From contig CAUYUJ010004758.1 in the NCBI GenBank assembly GCA_963575745.1, positions 186,001-250,000 on the forward strand: a stretch of DNA of 64,000 nt. Direction: 5' to 3'. Positions 1 through 10,660 of this stretch are shown piece after piece; position 1 is the stretch's first letter, and every line of letters starts with the position of its first letter. Origin of the DNA: Prorocentrum cordatum. Its lineage: Eukaryota; Sar; Dinophyceae; Prorocentrales; Prorocentraceae. A program made the translations under genes and the position numbers. The notes beneath the pieces were generated by a model. That model saw nothing but the letters and a program-made list of their open reading frames with translations. It ran no database searches and was not told where the DNA came from.

Positions 1-269
1 ATGGTCAATCGCGGTTCCTTGTCCAACCCCATGTTTCCCCTTCGGGGATGGGGTCGTTGCTGCTCCTGGATGATACTTGCCACCTCGCCCAATCTACCGA
101 CCGCTAACCCGAGTCACTGCCACCCCCCTCGATTCAAACCAAGAACGTGTCCTCAGGTCCTTGCCATCATCCTCTCAACCTCAACCATCACGCCTGAGGA
201 GTCGTTCAGAGCCCCAGACCCCACATCGCGACATCTTCTCCTGGGGCTTCTCGCGGTTTCTCTCGTGAC

Positions 270-1165
270 CGTTTCGGAGCGATGGCGGCCCCAAAACGGG
301 CCCAAGAGGGCCCAAAGAGGCCCACGACGGCTCAGAACGCCCCGAGACGCCCAAAGATCGCTCCAAGACGCCCTAAATGGTCTCAAGATGGCCCAAGAGG
401 CCTCTAAGATGCCCCAAGAGGCCTTGAAGATGCCCCCCAAGAGGACCCTGAGAGGCAAAAATCCGCCGACCCCTTGTGGGTCTCTAGGCGTGTGAGATAG
501 TTCCCCCCCCAAAAGTATCCCCCCAGGGACCCCAAACCGGCGATTTGACCCCTCCCCCCGGGCCCGGGACGAGCGACTCACGGGCTTTTTTGGGCCCAAA
601 AAGGGCTCAAGACGGGCCAAGAAGGTCCCAAGACGCCTCCAAGACGGCCCACGAGGGCCCCGATACGCCACACGAGCGCTCCAAGACGCCCAAGATGGTC
701 ACATGACGAGCCAAGAGACCTCCAAGACGGCCCAAGCGGCCTCCAAGAGCAGTCCTCAGAAGGGCCTACGAGCTGAAAACTGTGAAATTCCTATGAAAAA
801 CCTACATTTTGATGATATACGACTTGACGGCCTTCACGGCGTTGAAGACCGTCCAAGAGCACCCTAAGACCGCTCCAAGACGGCCCAAGAGGCCCCCAAG
901 AGGCGCCCAAGTCGGCCCCAGAGGGTGCCAAGACGGCCCAATAGGCCCCCAAGACTGCCCAAGAGGGCCCCAAGACGGCCCCACGAGGGGCCCAAGAGGG
1001 GGAGCTTGAACCGACAATCCGAGCCTTCCGCCCCAAGACGGCACCAGAAGGCCCCAAGAGGCCACAGGAGGCCCCCAAGACGCCTCCAAGAAGCTCCAAA
1101 AGGCCCCCAAGAGGGCCCCAAACGGTCCCAAAACGGCCCCCAAGAGGCTTCGAAACTGCCTCCAA
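270..1165 (-). repeat. Degenerate GGCCGTCTTGGG-type repeats, reverse orientation
   Basis: The plus strand reads as runs of GGCCCAAGAGG and GCCCCCAAGACG, the reverse complement of the CTTGGGG motif seen further right. The unit length drifts between about 9 and 15 bp. Long open frames exist on both strands here because the repeat lacks stop codons, and no protein family is recognisable in them. Confidence 0.8.
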
Positions 1166-1189
1166 AAATCCCGCGAGAAGCCCCTCGCC

Positions 1190-1680
1190 CATTCTTCCTT
1201 TTCCTCCCTCGCCTCATCCTCATCCTCGTCGATTCTTTTCCCCCCGTTCTTCATTTTCTCTGTGTGCCCCTCCTCCTCCTCCTCACCGTCCTTGTCCACC
1301 TCGGCCCCCCGGTGGCTTCAAAATTGTTTTCCAGAGGTCCCCGAAAGGCGTGCCGCGAAATCGCTATACACATACAACAATTTCTCACCCATAGACCATA
1401 CATCGCTATACACATACAAGAAGTTCTCACCCATAGACCATAACTCAGAGCCTCATCTCAATGTCCCCCTCCTCCTCGTCCTCCTCCACCCTCTCCACGT
1501 TCCCCTCCTCCTCGTCCCCCTCCTCGTGTTCCTGGTCGGCTTCACCTCGTCATATTCGATGATTCGCCCCCCCCTATCCTCCGCCTCATCTCCATTCGCC
1601 TGTTTCCGTCCTCCTTTTTCTCACCAGTACGCGTGCCCGCTTTCGCCGTTGGGAGCCTTGGCGTGATGAGCCTTCTGCGT
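1190..1680. repeat. Pyrimidine-rich tract with a 42-bp direct duplication
   Basis: CCTCCTC-type sequence runs through most of this interval. A 42-bp segment beginning ATCGCTATACACATACAA is present twice in tandem, at 1360 and 1402. No gene is apparent. Confidence 0.7.
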
Positions 1681-1823
1681 TACCGATCACTCTGTATTTG
1701 CCCTGTGTCTTCTGGGCCGTCCTCTTGGGGCCTATTAGGGGTTCTTTTGGACTGTCTTGGGGCCCTCTTGAACCGTCTTGGGACCATTTGGGACGTCCAA
1801 TTTTCTCGAATGCTGAGGGCTTA

Positions 1824-1975
1824 ACCGATAACTCTCAGAAGGTCTTGCATGCTTCCCCGATTGCGGAAAAACGCCTGACGGGGAGCTGACCAGGTCTTCC
1901 AAATTGTGGTGAGAGTTTCACCGATAACTCTCAGAAGGTCTCGCGTACTTCCCCGATTGTGGGAAAACGCCTCAC
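1824..1975. repeat. Direct repeat with 96-bp spacing
   Basis: The segment beginning ACCGATAACTCTCAGAAGGT occurs at 1824 and again at 1920. Both copies are followed by a related CTTCCCCGATTG...AAAACGCCT stretch. Confidence 0.8.
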
Positions 1976-2029
1976 GGGTCGGCAGGCCCCTTAGGGGCGG
2001 CGCGGGCGGGCCGGAGCCCAGCCCCTTGC

Positions 2030-2275
2030 ATCTCAAAGTAAGACAACCATAAGATAAGCTGCACTGAGTGCTATCATAAGACATTGCATCCGAAACGAAG
2101 GTTACAGACGAAAGGTAAGCTGAATTGAATGCTGCGCGGCAGGGACCAGACATTGCAAGACGAGAGAAAACGACTAATGATGCTTGACGATTTCGCGCTG
2201 CTATCACAAGGAATACAAGGGGTCGGCGGATGTGGCGTAAGCCTGTAGATCAAACACCTACGGCAAGACATGGAT
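2030..2275. other. Unique sequence with no recognised feature
   Basis: This is a stretch of more balanced base composition between repeat blocks. Only short frames are present and none is recognisable. Confidence 0.4.
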
Positions 2276-2279
2276 TTGT

Positions 2280-4070
2280 GCCTCTTGGGGCCTTCGTGGG
2301 AGGCCTCTTGGATGCGCTTCGGCCCCCTGGGGGGGCTTCTTGGGGCCTCTTGGAGCCTGTTAGGGCTTCTCGGGGCCTCCTGAGAGCCCCTCGGGATGGA
2401 AGACTCGGATTTTCGGGTCGTGTCAACCCTCCATCTTGGGGCCGTATTGGGGCCCTCTCGCTCCGCCTTGGACGCCTCTGGCGCCGTCTTGGGACCCCCG
2501 TGGGCTGTCTTGAGACCGTCTTCGAGGCCTCTGGGGATGCCTTGGAGCGGAAATTGAAGCCTCTTGGGCCGTCGTGGGGCGTCAGGAAACTCACAAGGCG
2601 AGAACTCGAAAATCGATCAAAAACCAAAGGAAAACACATTAGTTGTGCCTCCTGGGGCTCCTTGGGAGCCATCTTGGAGACCTCTTGGGGCGTCTTGGAA
2701 GCCTCTTGGACAGTCAGGGACCAATTCTGGGGTGATCTCGGGCGGTCATTGGTCGTGTTCGAAACGCCATTTCTGGCAATCCAGGGCCGTCTTCTGGCGA
2801 CTTTACAAGGCCCCCAGCGCCACGGCAAGGCCCCCGGGCCTCCCGGCGCGAGGGCCCCATCCCAGGCCCCACCTCGTGCCCGCGGCAGGGCGTCCCTAGG
2901 CCGTCTCGGCGGCCTCGTGGGCCGTCTCGGCGCCCTCGTGGGTGTCCGAAATCCATCAAAAATCGAAGGACAATCAATGATTTTGGCGTCCCTTTGGGCC
3001 GTGTTGGAAGCCTTGTGGGCCGTCTGGGGGCCATCTTGGGCGCGTTCGAACGATATGTCCTCGTTTCGGGGCCTCCTGGGGGCCTTTTGCGGCCCTTTTC
3101 GTTTGTGTTGGGGCTTTCTTGGACCGTGTGGGGGCGGCCCTGGGCTGTCTCGGCGCCCTCTTGGAAGCCTGTTTGGGGGATTTCTGGGTGTCCTGGACCG
3201 TCCTCCTTCAACGTCGGCGGCACTGACCGTAAGACTTCCTGGGAACATGATTTGTTGGGGTGTCGTTGGGCGCCTCCGGAGGCTTCGGAACCTGACGCGT
3301 TTCCGAGCATGACGGCAGGTAGCGCTGCTTGGGGCTCTCGTGTTTTTATCCTGGCGGGCGTTTAGGGAACATGGTTTGGGGAGAAGGTTGCAACCCGAGA
3401 ATCATGTTCCTGGGAAGCTTTCCGGGAACATGATTTGTTCGGCTCTCCTAGCAGGGGGGCCTCTGGGGGATTACCGAGGGGCCCTTTTTGGCCTTGTCGG
3501 CAAGCCTATTGGAAACATGGTTGGGGCGGTGGACGGAAGCCCAAAGGGCCTCCCTGGGGCCCCTTGGGAACTCATTGGGGCTTCCGGGGGGCCTCTTGGG
3601 AGCCTCACGGGGCTTCTTGGGAGCCTCTTGATGGCCTCCGGGGGCGTCCTAGGAGCCTCTCAGGCTGGAGACCTTCAAATGTCGCGCTCTTCGGGCCCTC
3701 TTGGGTCGCTCTTGGGGCTCTCTTGGGGCGCTCTCGAAGCCCTGTTGAATTATCTGGGGAGCCTCCTGGGCCGTCTCTGGTCTTTCTTGGGAGCCTCTTC
3801 GGCCGTCTTGGAGCGATCTGAACGACCTCTGAAGCCGTCCGGGACCGTGGGGAGGCGGAACATGCGATAGCGCAAAAATGCGGGGCCCTGCGGAGGGGCC
3901 TCTGGAGGCGCTCTTGGGGCGTTTTGGCGGCGTCGTCGGCCGTCCTGAGGCCATCTTCGGCGTGTCCGGGGCCTCTTGAGGCTGTCTTGGCAAGCTTTAG
4001 GGCCCTCTTGGCGTGTCGTGGCGCGTTGGGGAGCGGACCTGGGCAGTCCCGGGAGCGCTGGGGGCTGTTG
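2280..4070 (+). repeat. Degenerate CTTGGGG repeats, forward orientation
   Basis: GGCCTCTTGGGG, GGCCGTCTTGGG and variants recur throughout. Occasional AT-richer spacers occur, such as 2590-2640 and 2945-2985. Stop-free frames of 300-360 codons here are rich in L, G, W, S and R, as expected from translating the repeat. Confidence 0.8.
3236..3440. repeat. Direct and inverted copies of a GGGAACATGATTTG motif
   Basis: CCTGGGAACATGATTTG-like sequence occurs near 3239, 3366 and 3424. An inverted copy, AATCATGTTCCTGGG, lies near 3401. The inverted pair could fold into a hairpin. Confidence 0.6.
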
Positions 4071-4345
4071 AATGCTAGGTGTTGTCTTGGAGGCGGAGGC
4101 TGTTGAGTGCAGGGTGGCGCGTGCTACGCGGAAGGGCGGGCGAGCGGCCAGGCGGGCGGCGGGCGGGCGGGCGGGTGGCGGGCGGGCGGGTCGGGATTTG
4201 AATGAATTCCTTAAGGGTGCTCTCTTGCAGCAGGAGCTTGTTGAGCACAGGGTGTTGCCTTGAAGACGGGGGCTGTTGACTACAGGGTGTTGTCTTGGAG
4301 ACTGAAGCTGTTGAGTACAGAGTGGTGCTTGCTACGCGGACGGCG
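4070..4345. repeat. GCTGTTGAGTACAGGGTG minisatellite with GGGC tract
   Basis: A motif close to GCTGTTGAGTACAGGGTG followed by TTGTCTTGGAGAC recurs about five times. A GCGGGCGGGCGGG run lies at about 4140-4190. Confidence 0.6.
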
Positions 4346-4489
4346 AACGGGCGGCGGGTGCCCTAGGTGGTGGGTCAGAGGCCTCATGGGTGTTGGTTTG
4401 GATCTCGTGGTTGGCCTGTCGGGAACGTCGTGAACGCAGTTTCGCATCTTCTCGGTGACCGTTTGGGGGCCGTAGTGGGGCCTCCTCGG

Positions 4490-4671
4490 GGCTGTTTTGT
4501 GGCCTTTTGAAGCCTCGTTTGGGCCTCCTGGGTGCCTCTCGGGGGCCTCCTGGGGCCTCTTGGGGGCTCCTTGGGGCCTCCTGGGGCACTCTTCAAGCGG
4601 GAGGGTCGAATTTTGGATTCGTGGTCCCCTCTTGGGCGCATCTTGGGCCGTCTTGGGGCTCTCTTGGACTG
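4490..4671 (+). repeat. CTTGGGG repeats left of the retrogene
   Basis: This is the same repeat family as 2280-4070. It ends abruptly at the T run of the processed retrogene, and the family resumes at 5898. Confidence 0.75.
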
Positions 4672-4680
4672 TTTTTTTTT
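4672..4680 (-). other. Poly(A) remnant of the retrogene
   Basis: Nine consecutive T on the plus strand read as A9 at the 3' end of the minus-strand retrogene, exactly where the CTTGGGG repeat ends. Confidence 0.65.
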
Positions 4681-5003
4681 ACGCAAGGGCAAGGCGAGGT
4701 GCAACAGCAGCAGTGGTCTGGCTGATGCGGGCCTACCCTCCGACGAAGTGCCCACAGCATCTAAGGCAAGGACAAGGAAGTTCATCGCAGAGGTGCCTAG
4801 CGTGCTGGATCCTCTCGGTTTCGGTTTTGCATTGGGCTTTTGCTGGCGTGACTCTCCAAGCTTTAACTCAACGGTTGCCGAAACATTCGGAAAGCTGGTC
4901 ATGGAAATCGGAAGCCGGAAAAGGTGCCAAGATGCCAAAGGCCTTCCGATGAAGATCAATTGATATGGTTTCCATTGTTTGCCGCTGTGCAGGGCTGAGA
5001 CAT

Positions 5004-5792
5004 TCACCTGTTGCATCTTCTGTGTTTGACGTTTTTGTGTATCATCTCTGATCTCCGGAACCAAGCACAAGCCATCGGAGCTCCAAGGTCATCGCACGCA
5101 ATCTTTGTCAAAAGAGAGGAGTTCAAGCTGTGCATCACTACGTCAGAAAAATGGGCCGCGTATTTACTGTACACTGACGTCGAAGAAAGATTTGCTGCGT
5201 ACTCCTCCATTACTGAATCGGTCAACCAAGAAGCGAAACCCGCTTTTGAAATGCCTCTTCTTGCATTCAGCTGCCGGTAGACGCTTGCGATCCATTCGTA
5301 GAAAGGTCGATAAACCACGAAGATTTTAGTAGCGACGTGCCTTAAATCAGAGGCGAGCTGCGCGATCTGGAGTGTCCGACGGGCGAAAGCCTCACTAGAC
5401 ATCACCACGTGATGGGAGGTACCGCTGAGCTTGTCAATGTACTCTAGCCAATCCAAAGAAGTTTGGTTTTGATTTACAACAAAATGCACAAACATCTCGT
5501 CATAGCACGCAGCTACGTTGACGACTTGAATCTTTCCCTGCGAGCCTTTAGCTAAACTTCCGAATTGCTTAGTGCGCAGGAATGTCCAACCTTCTTTTTC
5601 CAGCAGGGACGCCCGGTCGCACAACTCTTGTTGAACTGTTTTCGTACCAGTCTTGGGGGGTCCAACGTGAATTACGACAGTTGCGCCATTCTCTTTCGAC
5701 TTAGTATTTTCTGCACCCATAACCAGTCCGTCGTGATACATATAATAAAAGATGCTGATCGTACTCCATGCTTGCAGCCGATGCGTAGGCAT
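5004..5792 (-). CDS. Sulfotransferase-like protein (retrocopy)
   Basis: The frame encodes about 262 residues from the ATG at 5792-5790. It is also open upstream to 5816, but the codon there is GTG. The N-terminal part contains VVIHVGPPKTGTKTVQ, with the P-loop-like GPPKTGTKT at residues 44-52. This matches the 5'-phosphosulfate loop of PAPS-dependent sulfotransferases. A later FVVYRPFYEWIASVYRQL segment fits the family's 3'-phosphate-binding region with its conserved Arg and downstream Ser. The expected reaction is sulfate transfer from PAPS to an acceptor, substrate unknown. The frame ends at 5004, and a second minus-strand frame (5070-4690) looks protein-like, so a C-terminal frameshift is possible. 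An upstream ATG near 5848 opens only a 5-codon frame. Because it is a retrocopy, it may be a pseudogene. Confidence 0.65.
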   Translation of the reverse strand: MPTHRLQAWSTISIFYYMYHDGLVMGAENTKSKENGATVVIHVGPPKTGTKTVQQELCDRASLLEKEGWTFLRTKQFGSLAKGSQGKIQVVNVAACYDEMFVHFVVNQNQTSLDWLEYIDKLSGTSHHVVMSSEAFARRTLQIAQLASDLRHVATKIFVVYRPFYEWIASVYRQLNARRGISKAGFASWLTDSVMEEYAANLSSTSVYSKYAAHFSDVVMHSLNSSLLTKIACDDLGAPMACAWFRRSEMIHKNVKHRRCNR

Positions 5793-5874
5793 AACGCCGC
5801 AATAAAGCAGAGGCACCTAAATCTTGGGCTGCCGCATACGCGGATGACTCAAAGAATGACGTGCTTGCGCCAAA

Positions 5875-5897
5875 CTTGAGCCAAAATGGCTTGAGCC
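5875..5897 (-). other. Tandem relict dinoflagellate spliced leader
   Basis: The minus strand reads GGCTCAAG (5897-5890) followed directly by CCATTTTGGCTCAAG (5889-5875). The second copy is the 3' 15 nt of the 21-22 nt DinoSL, and the first is its last 8 nt. The known pattern is that an integrated leader supplies an AG acceptor after CCGTAG, so re-splicing leaves CCATTTTGGCTCAAG behind a new leader. Confidence 0.85.
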
Positions 5898-7300
5898 GTG
5901 TCTTGGGCGCCTCTGGGGTCGTCTGGGGGCCCTCTTGGGCCGTCTTTGGGCGCTCTTGGGGGTCTTTTGGGCCGTCTTGGAACGTCGGACAGCCGAAAAG
6001 GCCAAATCTCTCCAAAACCTTTGAACAATTACCGATTTCAGCCACTTGAAGCGCTCTGGAGAGGCCGGAGCACTGGACCCAGGACCCCCAGAGGAGCCTC
6101 CGAAAGTCGAAGGGCGACAAGAATATCGGCGGGAGGCGAGCCGAGAAGTCGAAGGGGCGAGCGCGGTCCCGAGGGGCGACCGGGGCGGGGACGGCGTCGA
6201 CGACGACGACGCCGACGACGGCGACACCGCCGACGACGGAGAATTCTCTCTGGGATCCGAGGGCCTCTGCGCTGGCCCGGGGCGGGATGTGCCACCGCAG
6301 GAGGGCCACGGCGCGCATGGCGTCCAGGAGGCCGTTCTCTTGGACCGGCGGCGGCGGCGGTCCGAAAATCGGCTCGTCCGCACCGTCCGTTGTAAGGTTT
6401 CTCGGGGCTGTTTGAGAGCCTCGTGAAGCCTCGTTCGGGCCTCCTGGGTGCCTCTGGGGGGTCTCCTGGGGCCTCTTGGCGCCCCTTTGGGGCCTCCCGG
6501 GGCCCTGTGGAGGCGGGAGGCTCGAATTTCCGGTTCGCGGTTCCCCTCTTGGAGCCCTCTTGGTGCCGTCTTGGGCCTCTCTTCGCCCGTCTTGGGCGCG
6601 TCTTGGGCCGTCTTGGGGCCCTCCAGAGCCGTCTTGAGGGCCTCTTGGAGGCCTCTTGGGCTGTCTTGGGGCGTCCGCGGGGGGCCTGTGAGCCGTCGTG
6701 GAGCGTCGGAAAGCTGAAAAGGCGGGAAAGGCAAAATGTATCCAAACCTTCGTAAAATAAGCGATTTTGGCCTCTTGGGGCCCTCTGGGGGGGCGGCATC
6801 TTGGAGGCCTCTTGGAGCGTCTTCGGGGCCTCTTTGGCCGTCTTGGGGCCCCTTTGGGGCCTCCTGGGGCCTCTTGGGGCCCGGCTCGAATTTCCGGTTC
6901 GCGGTTTCCCTCTTGGGGCCCTCTTGGGGCCGTCTTGGACCTCTCTTCGCCCGTCTTGGGCGCGTCTTGGGCCGTCTTGGCGCCCTCCAGAGCCGTCTTG
7001 AGGCCCTCTTGGAGGCCTCGTGGGGCCTCTTGGGCTCTCTTGGGGTCTCCTGGGGCCTCCTGGAGGCCTACTGGGGCGGAAGGCTCGAATTGTCGGTTCG
7101 TGTTCCCCCTCTTGAGCCCCTCTTGGGGCCCTCTTCAGGCGATCTTGGGCGCCTCTAGGGCCGCCTTGGGGCACTTTTTGGGCCATCTTGGGGGCTCTCT
7201 CTATTGCGCCGTCGTGGCGCCCTCTTTGGGTGCCTCTTGGGCCGTCTTGAGCTGGTTTCTGGGGCCTCATGGGCTGTCTTGAACCGTTGGAAGCACGAAA
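5898..7300 (+). repeat. CTTGGGG repeats with a 364-bp duplication
   Basis: The repeat resumes at the retrogene's right edge. CTCGAATTTCCGGTTCGCGG starts at 6521 and 6885, 364 bp apart, with similar flanking sequence. A weaker third copy starts near 7084. The block surrounds the candidate exon at about 6005-6350. Confidence 0.75.
6005..6350 (-). CDS. Candidate exon, unknown protein
   Basis: A minus-strand frame reads VQENGLLDAMRAVALLRWH and continues with less repetitive sequence, including PFDFSARLPPIFLSPFDF, up to QVAEIGN. Its composition differs from the surrounding CTTGGGG translation. A GT that could serve as a splice donor follows the codons for AEI near 6030. An acidic plus-strand frame overlaps it, so the strand is uncertain. 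No family is recognised. Confidence 0.3.
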
Positions 7301-7610
7301 CAGCGAGAACACGAACAACCTTCAAAAACCATTGAGGAAACCTACTTGCTTCGCCTCCTGAGTGCCTCGTGGGAGCACTTTTGAGGGCATCTTGGCCATC
7401 TTGAAGCTCTCTTGGGCTGTCTTCAAAGCCATGTTGGACCAATTTTGGAACGCTCTTGTGCGGTCTTGGGCTCTCTCGGACCGGTCGTGGGCCATCAAGG
7501 CGCCCTCTTGGACGTCTCTCGGCCCCTTTTGACGTTTTTTGGCGCCCCCCGCTGGGCCCGAAACGGTCAGACGAAAAAACAGTGCACTTCGGAGGGCCCG
7601 GGACCCCCTA
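7300..7610. repeat. Degenerate CTTGGG repeats, lower density
   Basis: Scattered CTTGGG and CTTGG motifs are interspersed with unique sequence. No gene is recognised. Confidence 0.5.
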
Positions 7611-7614
7611 CCCA

Positions 7615-7955
7615 TTATACGTATATGTATATATATATGTGTGTATATGTATGTATGTACATACTTACATATATACTATATACTATGCATGCATAAACCA
7701 ACACATCATATATATATATATGTATATGTATGTGTATATGTATGTAAATATGTATATCTACATATATGTTCATACATGCATACATACATACATACATACA
7801 TGCATGCATACATACACACATACATACATACATACATACACACACATACATACATACATACATACATACATACATACATACATACATACATACATACATA
7901 CATACATACATACATGCACATACATACATACATGCACATACATACATACATTTCG
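7615..7955. repeat. (CATA)n microsatellite
   Basis: Imperfect TATA/TGTA repeats grade into a nearly pure CATA tetranucleotide array from about 7780 to 7950. Occasional CATG or CACA variants occur. Confidence 0.95.
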
Positions 7956-8540
7956 GAGGGTTCTTGGGCTGTGTATTGGCCGTGTTGGGCCCATCTGGGG
8001 CCACGTTCGGGCCGTCAGGGCCGCCTTGGGGCCTCCCGCTCCCGCTGTGGGGCCCAGCATGGGCCTGTCCTGGGGCTCTCTTGGGCCATCTGAGGCTCGT
8101 CCCAGGCAATTTTCGGGCTCCCTTGGGCAATCTTGGTGCTCTGTTGGAGGTCTTTTCGGCGGTTTGGGGGCGTCGTCGGCTGTCGTAGAGCGCCGGGAGG
8201 TCGAAAACGCGAGACACCGAAAAACATTTCAAAAACCAACGGAAATCAAGGATTTGAGCCTCTTCGGGCTCTCGGGATGCTTCTCGGAGCTCTCTTGAGG
8301 CCTCTTGGAGGCCTCTTGGGCTGTGTATTTGCGGTCTCGAACCCATCCTGGACCACGTTAAGGCTATCTGGGCTGTCTTGGAAGGGCTTGTCGAAGTCCC
8401 CGAGGGCTTCTGGGAGCTCTCTGGGACAGTCTGGGAGCTCCAGGGCCGCTCCGGGGTGCTCTGGGAGCGGACTGGGGAACCCTGGTCCTCCCATGCCCTG
8501 TCGTGGTCGCGGCCCCGGTCGCCCGGGCCTCGTGCACGGG
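7955..8540 (+). repeat. CTTGGG-type repeats between microsatellites
   Basis: Degenerate copies such as GGCCGTGTTGGGCC and GGCTCTCTTGGGCC recur. The interval ends at the CT microsatellite. Confidence 0.6.
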
Positions 8541-8544
8541 GATA

Positions 8545-8548
8545 TCTA

Positions 8549-8594
<46 letters not shown>

Positions 8595-9182
8595 CGCACA
8601 TCGACATATACATATACGTCTGCATATACATATACATTTCCATATGCATCTACATCTACATCTACATCTACATCTACATCTACATCTACATCTACATCTA
8701 CAAATGACATACATGTAAATATAGATGTACATATTCATTTACATCTACATCTACATATACATATACGTATACGTATACACATACATATACATGCCCATGT
8801 GTAAATACATATACAAATGCAGATACATCTACGTATACATATACGCATACATACACATATACATAAACATAAGCATATGCACATACGCATACCTAAACCT
8901 ATACATATACATACACATATACATATAATTATGCATACGCATATGCATGCATCTATATTGAAAATAAAATCATACCTATACAAATGCATATGCCTATGTA
9001 CAGATGCACCTATACACAACATTTTGCATATATATATATATATATACATATGTATACACGTGCATTACATGTACATGTACATGGATATATACATATACCT
9101 ATACAAATACATGTACATCAACATGTGCATACACATATACTTGTACATATGCATGCACATGTACATGTACATATACAGATGC

Positions 9183-9213
<31 letters not shown>

Positions 9214-9300
9214 CATACATACATATGAATATGCATATGCAAATACATATACATTTACATATACATGTACATACGCATATACATATACATGTGCATATAC
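8545..9300. repeat. CT, ACATCT and ACATAT microsatellite complex
   Basis: A (CT)n run lies at about 8550-8582. It is followed by (CATCTA)n at about 8645-8700 and then long imperfect CATATA/CATGTA repeats to about 9300. Confidence 0.95.
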
Positions 9301-9407
9301 GAGAGAGCGTGATCCACCGCCGCTTTACTGTGGAAAATTGCCAACCTTTTCCTCCGGAACCCAGGGGTCTCCCCCCCCCCTCCGAAAATCCCCCCCCCCC
9401 TGCTGTA

Positions 9408-10115
9408 TTGGGGCCCTCTGGAGCGCGTCCTGGGCCGTATTGGGGCGGTCTCGGGAGCTTCTGAGGTCGTCAAGCACGGACCGACAGCGAAAACAAGCAA
9501 TATGTTGAAAATATACGTTTTACAAAGAGAATGGGGCTATTTTGGCCCCTTGGGGCTCTCTTTGGGGCCCTATTGGGGGTCGCTTGGGGTGTCTTGGGGG
9601 CTTCTGAAGCCACCTTGAAGGCCATGTTGGGCGTCTGGGAGCGACCTTCGGGCGTCCCGGGTCTGTTCTGGAGCCTCTTGGGGCCTCCTTGGCGCCTTCT
9701 GGCGGCCTTCTGTGAGGCCCCGGGGCTCCCCGAGGGCCCCGGGGCCCACATTTGCGGTCGTCTTGGGCCCTTCGTGGGCCGTCCTGGAGCTCTCTGGGGC
9801 TGTATTGGGGCCCTCTGGGGCGCGTCCTCGGCCGGACCGACAGCGAAAACAAGCAATATGTTAAACATATACGTTTTACGAAGGGAATGGGGTTATTTTG
9901 GCCCCTTGGGGCTCTCTTTGGGGCCCTATTGGGGGTCGCTTGGGGTGTCTTGGGGGCTTCTGAAGCCGCCTTGGAGGCCATGTTGGGCGTCTGGGAGCGA
10001 CCTTCGGGCGTCCCGGGTCTGTTCTGGAGCCTTTCGGGCCTCCTTGGTGCCTTCTGGCGGTCTTCTGTGAGGCCCCGGGGCTCCCCGAGGGCCCCGGAGC
10101 CCACATTTGTGGTAG
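9408..10115 (+). repeat. Tandem duplication of a 358-bp CTTGGGG block
   Basis: The segment starting ACCGACAGCGAAAACAAGCA occurs at 9479 and 9837. The ~280 bp that follow are nearly identical in both copies, including TTCGGGCGTCCCGGGTCTG. The period is 358 bp. Confidence 0.85.
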
Positions 10116-10149
10116 CGGCGCCGGCCCCGGGCGCACGGACCTGGTGCGC

Positions 10150-10350
10150 CGTCATATGAATAAATACGTATGATGTTTTACCATGCGTATACATACGCAT
10201 ACGTGAGATGTTACACCATGCATATGCGTACACATACGTAGATGTGATACCATGCATATGCATACACATACGTAAGCATTGCCACTGCATGTACATGCAC
10301 GCACGTAAGATGCTGTACCATGCATGTATATACATGTACGTATGATATGA
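10150..10350. repeat. CCATGCATATGC/ACACATACGTA repeats
   Basis: Four imperfect copies of a roughly 50-bp unit carry ACCATGCATATGC and CATACGTA motifs. Confidence 0.65.
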
Positions 10351-10354
10351 GGTC

Positions 10355-10660
10355 ACAGATGTTCATAGATATACGTGTGCTGTGGTCTCAGATATACAGA
10401 TATACAACCATGCCCCCCTAGCTGAATATGATACCTATGTGTGAATCATACGGGGCGCGCATGGGTTAACATCACACATGCATAGGGCGGTGTGTCCCGA
10501 CAGGCGGCTCCACAGCCGGACAATTGTTTCAAGGGTTTTGTTTCAAGTTGTGTTTCAAGTTTTGTTTCTAGGGCGTTTCGGATTTTGTCTCTGGGCCCTG
10601 GCCTGGTTTTGTTTCTGGGCCCTGGCCAAGAGTGCCCAAGAGGCCCCCCCGGAGGCCCCA
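10355..10660. other. No clear feature; short GTTTCAAG/CCTGGC repeats
   Basis: GTTTCAAGTT(G/T)TGTTTC and CTGGGCCCTGGCC recur a few times. No gene is recognised. Confidence 0.4.

Larger units (their letters stand above)
4672..5897 (-). mobile_element. Processed retrogene with relict spliced leaders and A tail
   Basis: On the minus strand this segment begins with GGCTCAAG joined to CCATTTTGGCTCAAG, two partial DinoSL copies in tandem. It runs through a sulfotransferase-like frame and ends in nine A residues (T run 4672-4680 on the plus strand). Both flanks are CTTGGGG repeat, while the interior has ordinary codon-like composition. A leader at the 5' end and poly(A) at the 3' end is the mark of a reverse-transcribed, trans-spliced mRNA. 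The outer leader is itself truncated, so the copy is probably 5'-incomplete. The target-site duplication cannot be defined because the flanks are repetitive. Confidence 0.8.

Noticed and set aside
2230-3312. 360-codon plus frame and 332-codon minus frame
   Set aside because: Both read the CTTGGGG repeat and overlap on opposite strands. No domain is recognisable.
6046-6426. Acidic plus-strand frame with a DDDDADDGD run
   Set aside because: It overlaps the more protein-like minus-strand frame, and its acidic run comes from a short GAC repeat.
9535-9560. ATTTTGGCCCCTTGGGG as a spliced-leader relict (also 6771, 9895)
   Set aside because: Only ATTTTGGC matches the leader. The rest belongs to the CTTGGGG repeat.
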